This document shows, one piece after another, positions 37,341 through 45,047 of a stretch of 64,000 bases of DNA. The DNA lies in NCBI GenBank assembly GCA_958296165.1, contig OY282447.1:1178001-1242000 (forward strand). Direction: 5' to 3'. Numbering within the stretch: position 1 is the stretch's first letter; each line of letters begins with the position of its first letter. This DNA is from an uncultured Pseudomonadales bacterium (GTDB taxonomy: Bacteria > Pseudomonadota > Gammaproteobacteria > Pseudomonadales > Azotimanducaceae). The notes under the pieces are model-generated. The model did not search any database and was not told the DNA's origin. It worked only from the letters and a program-made list of their open reading frames with translations. A program made the translations under genes and the position numbers.

Positions 37341-39044
37341 CTAATTGGGCGAGTTCTGGCCAGCACCACGCCGGAGCTCCAACACCTGGCCAGCGCGAAC
37401 ATCGCCGAAAGCCTCCACCGCGCCGCCCGGCCACCGCACCTGCACATCGCGCACGAGCGAGCCTGTTGGCCACTCGCCCAAACCGAAGTGAACGTGCGGA
37501 TCGTTGGCGGCGAGATAGCTCGACGCTACCTGCACGTCGCGGTAGACGCGAGACGCGCCGAGCATCACCGAGACGGTGGCCCCATACGCGTCTCGCCCCT
37601 CGTCGAGGACGCGAAATCGCACCCAGCTGCCGCGGTTCGAGATGCGATTCATCAGCAGGTAGGGCGGCGCGTCGCGATTGACGACGAGCATATCCTGCCC
37701 GCCGTCGCCATCCACATCGCCAACTGCAACGCCGCGGCTGGTGTGAACGAGCAAAGCCGCAACGCCGCCGCCGGGAACTGGCTCAAACGACGCCGCACGT
37801 GCGCTGCTCGCCGCGCCTCGATAGAGCAGGTTCGGTTCCGCAAAGGCGTCCTGGGCGGCTGCGACGTCTCCATCCACTTTGCCGTTGGCCTGGTACAAAT
37901 CAAACCAGCCGTCGTTGTCGAAATCCGCAAGGGCAATGCCGAAGCGCGTGTAGCGGCGGCTGCGCGCACCGAGACCGACCGCCGCGGAGGCATCTTGGAA
38001 GTAGCCGCCTTGGTTGCGAAAGTAGGAGTCCGTCTCGCCTTGCAGATTCACCACCAGCAGGTCGGTGTCGCCGTCGCGGTCCACATCGGCGGCGCCGACG
38101 CCCATGCCAGCCTTGGCGATGCCGTGTTCATCCATCGCGCAGCCCCATGCCGCGGCTTCATCCCGGAACGCGAGTTGGCCCTGGTTAAGCCATAGCTGGT
38201 TGACCGTCTTGTCGTTGGCCACGAAGACGTCTACAAGACCATCGCCGTTGAAATCCGCCGCGGCCAGGCCCAAACCGTTGCCATAGGCGCGAGCGATGCC
38301 GGCAGCTACCGTCACGTTGGTGAAGGCGCCGTCGCCATCGTTGCGGAACAAGCGATCCATGGCCGGGGCATCGTAGGTGGTGGGCGCGCAGTAGGTGGGA
38401 TTGCCTCGTGAGCGGCAGTCCTTCTCGATGCTTAAGGACCAGTCGATGTAGTTGACGACGAAGAGATCGAGATCGCCGTCCGTGTCGAAGTCCACAAAGG
38501 CAGCCGCCGTGCCCCAGCCGGAATCGGCGACGCCAGCGGCCGTGGCGACGTTCTCAAACACGCCGTCGCCATCGTTGCGCAACAAGGCGTTCGGGCCAAC
38601 GTTGGTGACGTATAGGTCGATGTCGCCATCGTTGTCGTAGTCGCCAGCGGCAACGCCCATGCCATAGCCGGTATCCGCGGCCGCGCCTGGCAGCAGCTCG
38701 AAACGGCCATCGCCGCGGTTCAGGTAGAGGCGGTTCCCAGCCGCGGCGCCCTGCGCTTGGGTACCGCCGTCGACGCGCCCGCTTTGCACCAGATAGGCGT
38801 CTAGGTCGCCATCGCCGTCCACATCCGTCAGCGCAGCGCCTCCGCCGACGATTTCCGGCAACAGCGGGCGCTCGGCAAAGCCGGAGCGATGCTCGAAGTC
38901 GATGCCGCGCTGCCGGGCTTCTTCGCTGAACCATGTGGCTGCGGTGTGTTGTTGGTCGCGCTTGCAGGCCGACAAGATCAGCGCCGCGGCCACCACTGCG
39001 ACCGCTGCCGCAAGCACCGACGCACTTCTCTTTGGCCCTCTCAC
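37341..39044 (-). CDS. CRTAC1-family (FG-GAP/VCBS + ASPIC/UnbV) lipoprotein
   Basis: The 567-aa protein has a lipobox LILSAC (Cys about 27). Many FG-GAP/VCBS calcium-binding repeats follow (DVDGDGDLDAYLV, DYDNDGDIDLYVTN, DFDTDGDLDLFVVN, DFNGDGLVDVFVAN), forming an integrin-like propeller. The C-terminal ASPIC/UnbV module ends HFGLGEWPTGSLVRDVQVRW PGG. Such proteins are surface or periplasmic with unclear roles; some clades are linked to polymer or peptide handling. It is coupled to the TPR gene upstream by a 4-base overlap. Confidence 0.88.
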   Translation of the reverse strand: MRGPKRSASVLAAAVAVVAAALILSACKRDQQHTAATWFSEEARQRGIDFEHRSGFAERPLLPEIVGGGAALTDVDGDGDLDAYLVQSGRVDGGTQAQGAAAGNRLYLNRGDGRFELLPGAAADTGYGMGVAAGDYDNDGDIDLYVTNVGPNALLRNDGDGVFENVATAAGVADSGWGTAAAFVDFDTDGDLDLFVVNYIDWSLSIEKDCRSRGNPTYCAPTTYDAPAMDRLFRNDGDGAFTNVTVAAGIARAYGNGLGLAAADFNGDGLVDVFVANDKTVNQLWLNQGQLAFRDEAAAWGCAMDEHGIAKAGMGVGAADVDRDGDTDLLVVNLQGETDSYFRNQGGYFQDASAAVGLGARSRRYTRFGIALADFDNDGWFDLYQANGKVDGDVAAAQDAFAEPNLLYRGAASSARAASFEPVPGGGVAALLVHTSRGVAVGDVDGDGGQDMLVVNRDAPPYLLMNRISNRGSWVRFRVLDEGRDAYGATVSVMLGASRVYRDVQVASSYLAANDPHVHFGLGEWPTGSLVRDVQVRWPGGAVEAFGDVRAGQVLELRRGAGQNSPN

Positions 39045-40531
39045 TGTCTTGCCTCCGACGAGCGGATTCTCGCTCGCGCCGCCGCGATCTCTTCGGAAGA
39101 GATGCCGGCAGCCGCAGCCAGCGCAAGAGCTGCTCGCGCCTCTGCAACACGGCCAGCTTCGATGAGCGCGTGGGCAAGGTACAGATGTGCCCGCGCATGG
39201 GCAGGATCCAAGCGCACGGCTTCCTCAAAGCGTTCGATGGCAACGGGCCAGCGCTCGCGGTAGCCCTCAATGAGCCCGGCGTAGAACAGCAATGCCGCGG
39301 TTTGCACACCGTCGCGCACTGCGGCTTCGACGGCCGCCAAGGCTTCGTCGTGGCGTGCGACGTCTACCAGCAGCGCCACTTGTTCTTCTCGCGCCGGCAA
39401 GAAGCTCGGCCGCAACACCAAGGCGCGGTTCACATGAAGCAACGCCTCCTCGCGTTGGTTGAGTTGGCCGTAGGCGAGAGCGATGTTGAAGTGGAACAGG
39501 TGGTTGCCCTCGTGCCGTTCCAACGCCGGCAACAACACATCCAGCACTGCCTGCGGCCGATCCGTTGTGCCGTAGGCGGCGGCCAGGTTGTTGAGCAGGA
39601 CGCGGTCGTGCGGCTGTTCCTCGCGCAGCGGTTCCAGAATGCGCAACGCCGCCTGCGCTCGACCCTGCTCGATCAGCGTTTCCGCCTTGCTCAGCATGCC
39701 GCTGAAACCTCGCACATGCGCCGTGAGCGCCTCGCGTCGTTCGTCCACCCAAGTGAGCGGCGTCGCCTCGCGGCTGCGTTCCGCGTAGCGTCGCGCCTCG
39801 TCTTCCCGCCCGAGCGCCCGGTAGGCTTGCGCCAAGATGCGCGAGGGATGGGGATGGGCGAAGTCCGCGACGACGGGTTCTAGGAGGGCCGCCGCCTGCT
39901 GCGCGTTCCCTTCGCGCAGCAACGCACGCGCCAAGCCGACCGTCGCCGCAAGCATGGCGGAGCCCTCGGCGGTCGAACGGGCGAGCGCATCTCGCAAGCG
40001 CGTGCGGCCAGGATCGTCTGCCGCCGGCAGTGATGGCGGTTCGGCGAGCGCCAGCGCGCGTTGGAATGCTTGAGCGGCCTCGTCGCTGCGATCGTCATCG
40101 AGCAGCCAAGTACCGCGCCACAGCCACGCCGGCGGGTAAGCTGGATCCAACTTGAGCGCTCGTTCCAAGTTGCCGAGCGCAGCCTCTTGAGCGCCGGATT
40201 CCGCCAACAACAACGCGCTCAGATAGGGCCAGCGCCCATCGTGCGGGTCTAGTTCCTCCGCTTGCGCGTAGCTGGCAAGGGCCGCATCCGCAAAGCCGTT
40301 GGCGTGGTAGGCCATCGCCAAGCGGCCACGCATGGCACCCGATGCCGGCAGCGCCTGCGCCGAAGCCACGCGCTCCGCCAAGAAGGCGGCAAGCGCCGGC
40401 TCGGCGGAGTCCAGCCCCTGCACCACCAGCGCATCGTTCTGCTCCATACACCCCGCCATCGCGGCTGCACAGGCCAGCGCAACCGTGCTTACGAGCGTTG
40501 CGGGGCCACGGCAGACAAGAGACGTATTCAT
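39041..40531 (-). CDS. TPR-repeat lipoprotein
   Basis: The 496-aa protein starts MNTSLVCRGPATLVSTVAL and carries a lipobox-like AMAGC, suggesting a lipid-anchored periplasmic protein. The body is made of tetratricopeptide-like repeats (MAYHANGFADAALASYAQAEELD, LNNLAAAYGTTDRPQAVLDVL, NIALAYGQLNQREEALLHVNRAL). It likely scaffolds an assembly with the CRTAC1 protein, whose start overlaps its stop. The start at 40531 is preferred to the longer frame because it gives the signal sequence at the N-terminus. Confidence 0.85.
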   Translation of the reverse strand: MNTSLVCRGPATLVSTVALACAAAMAGCMEQNDALVVQGLDSAEPALAAFLAERVASAQALPASGAMRGRLAMAYHANGFADAALASYAQAEELDPHDGRWPYLSALLLAESGAQEAALGNLERALKLDPAYPPAWLWRGTWLLDDDRSDEAAQAFQRALALAEPPSLPAADDPGRTRLRDALARSTAEGSAMLAATVGLARALLREGNAQQAAALLEPVVADFAHPHPSRILAQAYRALGREDEARRYAERSREATPLTWVDERREALTAHVRGFSGMLSKAETLIEQGRAQAALRILEPLREEQPHDRVLLNNLAAAYGTTDRPQAVLDVLLPALERHEGNHLFHFNIALAYGQLNQREEALLHVNRALVLRPSFLPAREEQVALLVDVARHDEALAAVEAAVRDGVQTAALLFYAGLIEGYRERWPVAIERFEEAVRLDPAHARAHLYLAHALIEAGRVAEARAALALAAAAGISSEEIAAARARIRSSEARQ

Positions 40532-40752
40532 TCCCTTGATGGCTGCGTGTAGGGATGCGGGCCCAGCGAGCTCCAACGAACCGGCGTCCCCTCGTTAGTG
40601 GCCCAGCCGCGAACTGAGCACGTGAGTCGCACTACCGATCCGTATAACAGGCGGCATCCGCTTGAGCCGGAATGGCCAGCCAACGTAGCACAAGCCGTTG
40701 TCGGGTATCCTGCCGACGTCACTCGGCGAAGATCGATTCGTTGATGGCTGTT

Positions 40753-41127
40753 TTAGATCATAGACTCGCATACCTTGTCGATCTTGTTTTGAAGTGCCTC
40801 AATTGCTGGTCGTTTCGCCTCGAGTACCTCGTCTTCGCCTTGGGAGCAATCGAACCAGTAGGACTCCAATGCGTCTCTTAGATCGAATAATTCCTCTTCG
40901 GTGAGCTCGATTTCAGTCGTTCGTGGCTCGCGTTCCTTGCCCATATTAGCGACCTCGGACAGAGAGCCGGCACGAAGATCATCAATGAGAGAATGCGCCG
41001 ACTCTACCGCTTCTCCGTAGCTTTGGCGGGGACCTGGTAGACACTCTAGGAGATATTGGGCGGCACGCCCTCCAATCTCATGCTGCCCCCAGATTTCGCC
41101 ATTGTCGTGTTCAAGAACAACACGCAT
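40753..41127 (-). CDS. hypothetical 124-aa acidic protein downstream of nrdB
   Basis: I do not recognise this protein. It begins MRVVLEHDNGEIWGQHEIGG and has a Glu-rich middle (TTEIELTEEELFDLRDALES) that looks helical. The ATG at 41127 is preceded by GGAGAGACAGG, better than the GTG eight codons earlier. Base composition is visibly more AT-rich than the neighbours, as in the island between nrdA and nrdB. It could be a further accessory gene. Confidence 0.6.
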   Translation of the reverse strand: MRVVLEHDNGEIWGQHEIGGRAAQYLLECLPGPRQSYGEAVESAHSLIDDLRAGSLSEVANMGKEREPRTTEIELTEEELFDLRDALESYWFDCSQGEDEVLEAKRPAIEALQNKIDKVCESMI

Positions 41128-41212
41128 CCTGTCTCTCCGCGACTCTACCAAGACTGTACGTTAACCGAGGAAGGGTTCGTCTTCCAGTGATTCCTTGTGT
41201 GTTGAAGCCCGT

Positions 41213-41314
41213 TTAGGAGCATTGCTCAAGGTAGCTCAGCCCCGCCGCTGTAAGTCGATAGACCGCCCGGCCCTCCTTCTTTTCAATCCGCGAACCAGTG
41301 TGCTTTGTTTTCAA
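41213..41314 (-). pseudogene. 3' remnant of a winged-helix DNA-binding protein gene
   Basis: Directly downstream of nrdB, overlapping its stop, a 33-codon frame reads [20 protein letters not shown] followed by LTAAGLSYLEQCS and a stop. The 'GxxRIEKKEGRAVYRLTAAGxxYL' wording is that of the wing and last helix of MarR/ArsR-type winged-helix proteins. The recognition helix and everything N-terminal are missing. It is too short to be a functional regulator and is probably a fragment left by a rearrangement. Confidence 0.4.
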
Positions 41315-42651
41315 TCCCAGCTCAACGCCCCGCCCGTTTGATACTCCGTCACCCGCGTTTCGAAGAAGTTCTTCTCCTTCTTCAAGTCCATGATTTCAGA
41401 CATCCACGGGAACGGATTCTTGGCGCCGGGGAACTGTTCATCCAAGCCGATCTGGGCTAGGCGGCGATTGGCGATGAATTGCAGATACTCGGCCATGGTG
41501 TTGGCGTTCATGCCGAGCACGCCGCGCGGCATGGTGTCCTTCGCGTAGCGCGTTTCGAGTTCAGTGCCTTCGAGGATCATGCGCGTGGCATTGCCTTGCA
41601 TGTCGGCATCCCAGAGCTGCGGGTTTTCCAGCTTGATCTGATTGATTACGTCTATGCCGAAGTTCACATGCATGGATTCGTCGCGCAGGATGTACTGGAA
41701 TTGCTCCGAGGTACCGGTCATCTTGTTGCGACGGCCCATGGAGAGAATCTGCGTGAAGCCGCAGTAGAAGAAGATGCCCTCCATCACGCAGTAGTAGGCG
41801 ATGAGGTTCTCAAGCAACGCCTTGTCGTTCTGCTCGGTGCCGGTTTGGAAGTTGGGGTCGGCCAGTTCACGGGTGTACTTCAGCGCCCAGGATGCCTTGT
41901 GCGCAACGCTCGGCACCTCGTGGTACATGTTGAATATCTCGCCTTCGTCCATGCCAAGGGACTCGATGCAGTACTGGTAGGCGTGGGTGTGGATGGCTTC
42001 CTCGAAGGCTTGGCGCAGCAAGTATTGCCGACACTCCGGATTGGTGATGAGCCGGTAGACGGAAAGCACCAGGTTGTTGGCTACCAGCGAGTCTGCCGTA
42101 GAGAAGAAGCCGAGGCTGCGCTTGACGATCGTGCGCTCGTCTTCGGAGAGGCCGTTCTCCGACTTCCACAGCGCCACGTCTGCGGTCATGTTGATCTCCT
42201 GCGGCATCCAGTGATTGGCGCAGCCGTCGAGATACTTCTGCCACGCCCAGTCGTACTTGAACGGCACTAGCTGGTTGAGATCGGCGCGGCAATTGATCAT
42301 GCGCTTCTGATCCACGGTGACGCGCTCGCCGGGTTCGATCGCGGATTCGCGATCCAATTGCACGGCCGCTGCGATAGCGGGTGCGGGCTTGGCGTCGGCC
42401 GGCTCGACTGTTTCGAGAACAGGCGCCATGACCGGGACTGTGGGCACAGGCGGCGGTATCGGCGCGGGCTCGGCGATCGAGGGCGTTCGCAGCACGTTTT
42501 CGACAACGGTCGTGTCGACGACCGCCGCCACTTCGTGCCGAGCAGCGACAGCCGCCGCGGACGAAGTGGTGGCCCGCATCGGGGGCGTCACTTGCGCGAC
42601 GACGGGCGGCGGAGCGTCGCCGTGTTCTTCGAAGTCTTCCCAACTCAACAT
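41311..42651 (-). CDS. nrdB: ribonucleoside-diphosphate reductase subunit beta (class Ia)
   Basis: NrdB houses the di-iron tyrosyl radical needed by NrdA. The 446-aa product matches the Pseudomonas-type NrdB from [20 protein letters not shown] to the C-terminal NrdA-docking tail [18 protein letters not shown]. The metal/radical segment EEAIHTHAY has Glu, His three residues on and Tyr seven residues on, as in class Ia. The first 110 residues are a low-complexity Ala/Pro/Val linker, common in this group. In relatives it directly follows nrdA. Here a 2.4-kb island of three genes lies between. Confidence 0.97.
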   Translation of the reverse strand: MLSWEDFEEHGDAPPPVVAQVTPPMRATTSSAAAVAARHEVAAVVDTTVVENVLRTPSIAEPAPIPPPVPTVPVMAPVLETVEPADAKPAPAIAAAVQLDRESAIEPGERVTVDQKRMINCRADLNQLVPFKYDWAWQKYLDGCANHWMPQEINMTADVALWKSENGLSEDERTIVKRSLGFFSTADSLVANNLVLSVYRLITNPECRQYLLRQAFEEAIHTHAYQYCIESLGMDEGEIFNMYHEVPSVAHKASWALKYTRELADPNFQTGTEQNDKALLENLIAYYCVMEGIFFYCGFTQILSMGRRNKMTGTSEQFQYILRDESMHVNFGIDVINQIKLENPQLWDADMQGNATRMILEGTELETRYAKDTMPRGVLGMNANTMAEYLQFIANRRLAQIGLDEQFPGAKNPFPWMSEIMDLKKEKNFFETRVTEYQTGGALSWD

Positions 42652-42653
42652 GG

Positions 42654-43322
42654 TTAACTCTCCTCAACCGGAATTTCTCGAACGCGCCATGCCGCTCTAT
42701 TGCGCAAGCGCGAGTAGCTCAATCTGGCTCGGAAGCGCTCGCCTCTTGTCGGTGAGTTGCGCCCCGCCAACCAGATCGTATCGGTAGCGCTTGGGTTGTA
42801 GCGCTGCTGCAGGCGTCCGTTCGGAATGCACGCAACGACGATGCGCTCCAATCCATGCGAGCCGCCCTGTTCTGCGTAAACATACTTGGCAATCACGGTC
42901 ACGACCTGAAACTCCTTTCCGCCACGCGAAATCACTTGATCTAGTAACCCAGGTTCGTCAACCGCCGCGCCGCCTCTCGTTCTCATCCTCACGCGCATTG
43001 ATGTTTGGGACATTTGGATCGTAGCCGTCTGGTCTCCATCGGACTTTTCCGCTTTCGCATCAAGCATTGGTGCAACGGGTTGCGCGACCGGAAGAAACAC
43101 ATAGATGGCCTTCTTGATGTCCACCTTCCCGTAAAGCCGATCGCTAAGGCTCGGTAATCCCATTGTCTCAACCGCTTCTCTCGTCACATCCTCGGCGATG
43201 TCTTGCGGCAAGTCGGTCTCCTCACGGAAAATCGTCTCTGCCTGTTCTGCGTAGTCCATCAGCGCTTGCACAACCATCTCCAAAGCAGTTCGTTCCACAT
43301 GCTCCAACTCATCGAGCGTCAT
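42654..43322 (-). CDS. SfiI-family type II restriction endonuclease
   Basis: The 222-aa protein aligns by eye with SfiI along its length. The start [19 protein letters not shown] compares with SfiI LDELESVEKQTLRTIVQAL. The catalytic-type segment MLDAKAEK (residues 87-94) compares with LVDAKAS. Near the end, [19 protein letters not shown] then SPTRGER compares with ARLKQRYNPDPDT and SPARGEV. SfiI is a tetrameric enzyme cutting GGCCNNNNNGGCC; whether this protein shares that site cannot be read from the sequence. It is somewhat shorter than SfiI (269 aa). Its start overlaps the end of the methyltransferase gene by 14 bp. Confidence 0.82.
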   Translation of the reverse strand: MTLDELEHVERTALEMVVQALMDYAEQAETIFREETDLPQDIAEDVTREAVETMGLPSLSDRLYGKVDIKKAIYVFLPVAQPVAPMLDAKAEKSDGDQTATIQMSQTSMRVRMRTRGGAAVDEPGLLDQVISRGGKEFQVVTVIAKYVYAEQGGSHGLERIVVACIPNGRLQQRYNPSATDTIWLAGRNSPTRGERFRARLSYSRLRNRAAWRVREIPVEES

Positions 43323-44328
43323 CGGTCCGCCTGTGCGCCATGTGTACGTACTCGGTGTCAATGTCGATGCCAAGCCAATGCCGGCCTAGCAGTTTCGCTA
43401 CCTTGGTTGTGGTTCCCGTGCCGACGAACGGATCCAGCACCACGCCGCCGGGCGGCGAGAACAGGCGGATCACGCGGCCTGCGAGTTCCTCGGGGAACTC
43501 GGCTTCGTGACGATCGTTGCGGCTTACCGACCTGATTCTCCACACGCCGCGGGAACCCCACTCCGCCCATTCGCTTGGCGTCAGCCGATGGCGGTCGTAC
43601 TCGGTGATGCCGGGGCGCCAGAAAACGTAGATGTGCTCGAACTCGTCCACCGCCCGGTAAGAATTGGAATGCCATCGGCTGTTCGCCCAGCAAGGGTCTT
43701 TGTGCCAGATGCGCTGGTCGTAGAGATAGAGCCCGGCCTCTTCCGCCCACTCGGCGACCAGGCAACCGGTCAACAGCACTTTGGTGGACGTGGATTGCTT
43801 GCCGCCGCGCACGTTGTTGTGCTCCAAACGCCGCTGAATGGTCTGCTCGCTGCACCCTAGCAGGGCGGCTAGCTCTTGGCGCTTTGCTTGCGGATGCGCT
43901 TGCCGCGCGGCAAGAACCTGCTCGCGCGTTACGGAATTGGTCTTGCGGCGCACATTGTTGGCTTGGAACTTGGGTATGGAAGCGTCCGGAAAGCACAGAA
44001 TGTCGCCGATGTTGATGGCAAGGAAGCCGCCGGGCTTGATGACCCCGCTATGGCAGTGGATCACGCTGCGCAGGAGCTCCTGCCAATCGTCGAAAGACAG
44101 GTGACGTTCGTAGGACTTGCCGACGTAGTACGGCGGCGACCAGAAGCTAAGATCGACGCTCGCCTTGGGCAGTTGCGCCAACCGCGTTCTGGCATCGCCC
44201 GCGAGAATGCGATCGAAGGCGTAGCCGTGGCCGTTGACCACCGGCACATTCGCCCCGCCGCAGTCTCCGCAGATAGCAACCGCGTGCCGATCAATCGTCA
44301 GGCATTGTTGAACAGTACACTTCGTCAT
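43309..44328 (-). CDS. DNA (cytosine-N4 or adenine) methyltransferase with zinc-ribbon-like start and internal HTH
   Basis: This 339-aa methyltransferase is the likely protecting partner of the SfiI-like nuclease. Motif IV is SPPYY (64-68), favouring N4-cytosine. The SAM motif I, DPFVGTGTT (299-307), comes after it, so the order is the beta class. Cys4, Cys9, Cys20 and Cys23 at the N-terminus form a possible zinc site. Residues about 130-178 (REQVLAARQAHPQAKRQELA, ALLGCSEQTIQRRLEHNNV) read as a helix-turn-helix inserted between the motifs. Such an HTH could target the enzyme or let it regulate its own operon; no separate controller gene is present. It is 5 nt from the metallopeptidase gene. 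Confidence 0.88.
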   Translation of the reverse strand: MTKCTVQQCLTIDRHAVAICGDCGGANVPVVNGHGYAFDRILAGDARTRLAQLPKASVDLSFWSPPYYVGKSYERHLSFDDWQELLRSVIHCHSGVIKPGGFLAINIGDILCFPDASIPKFQANNVRRKTNSVTREQVLAARQAHPQAKRQELAALLGCSEQTIQRRLEHNNVRGGKQSTSTKVLLTGCLVAEWAEEAGLYLYDQRIWHKDPCWANSRWHSNSYRAVDEFEHIYVFWRPGITEYDRHRLTPSEWAEWGSRGVWRIRSVSRNDRHEAEFPEELAGRVIRLFSPPGGVVLDPFVGTGTTTKVAKLLGRHWLGIDIDTEYVHMAHRRTDDAR

Positions 44329-44333
44329 TTTGA

Positions 44334-45035
44334 CTATTTCCGTTGGATCAAATCTAGCTCCACTAGGCGCAAGGCCATGGCCGTTGCCGTTACGCCATAC
44401 TCATCCTTAATGGAACGAAAGTGTCCTTCTCCGATATTTGTGCAGATACTCACGGCCCTTGCACGCTCTAAATCGGCGTCTTTGCCCGGCCTCAAGAGCC
44501 GTTCATGGTCCGTTTTGTCCAACCACCAAGCCAAGTTCTCGTCCACCCTAAGCGGTATGCTTCCAAATCTGTTCTTAAGGTCTTTAGCTATCCATTTTCG
44601 CGGCATCAAGTAGGCCGCCGCGAATTCATCTGCCTCCCTTTCGCGCTTTGGTCTTTTAGTTAGCAGATTTATAGGTCTATCTCGATGTTCTATCGCGTAT
44701 CCATGCAGTAACAAGTGGCCTAGTTCGTGTGCAGCTGTGAATAGTCTTTCGTCCGGCGGTGAACTTTCGGACGTGGTGACTGTCTTGCCTAGGCGGTCTA
44801 GCCGCCCTGCGATCACGCTGCGTTTGATTCCCGCCGACCCACCTACAACGCGCATTTCCATGTCGAGGTCAGGTCGTTCCTCGTAAGTGAAGCCCATCAT
44901 CTCGAACGCATATTTCGGATGCAGGTACTGCCTCGCATTCTTAGCGTCCGGAAAGCGCGACCTTACATACTCTAGAACTTGCTTGCGCAATGTCGTCGCT
45001 TTACGATGAATCGTCTTCTTGTCCATGCTCGTCAC
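44334..45035 (-). CDS. ImmA/IrrE-family metallopeptidase
   Basis: The 233-aa protein has the M78 zinc motif AAHELGHLLLHG (HELGH 103-107) and the third-ligand region EREADEFAAAYLMP. Relatives cleave repressors or antitoxins of mobile elements (ImmA of ICEBs1) or control DNA-damage responses (IrrE). No XRE-type repressor partner is beside it. The genes next to it are the restriction-modification pair, suggesting a shared accessory island. The GTG at 45035 and ATG at 45026 are both possible starts. Codon use is noticeably more AT-rich than nrdA, consistent with acquisition. Confidence 0.85.
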   Translation of the reverse strand: MTSMDKKTIHRKATTLRKQVLEYVRSRFPDAKNARQYLHPKYAFEMMGFTYEERPDLDMEMRVVGGSAGIKRSVIAGRLDRLGKTVTTSESSPPDERLFTAAHELGHLLLHGYAIEHRDRPINLLTKRPKREREADEFAAAYLMPRKWIAKDLKNRFGSIPLRVDENLAWWLDKTDHERLLRPGKDADLERARAVSICTNIGEGHFRSIKDEYGVTATAMALRLVELDLIQRK

Positions 45036-45047
45036 CGTCCGCCAGTC

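Noticed and set aside
35625-38195. 856-aa plus-strand open frame
   Set aside because: It is a shifted-frame shadow over the DUF5916 gene and antisense to the CRTAC1 gene; composition is Arg/His-rich.
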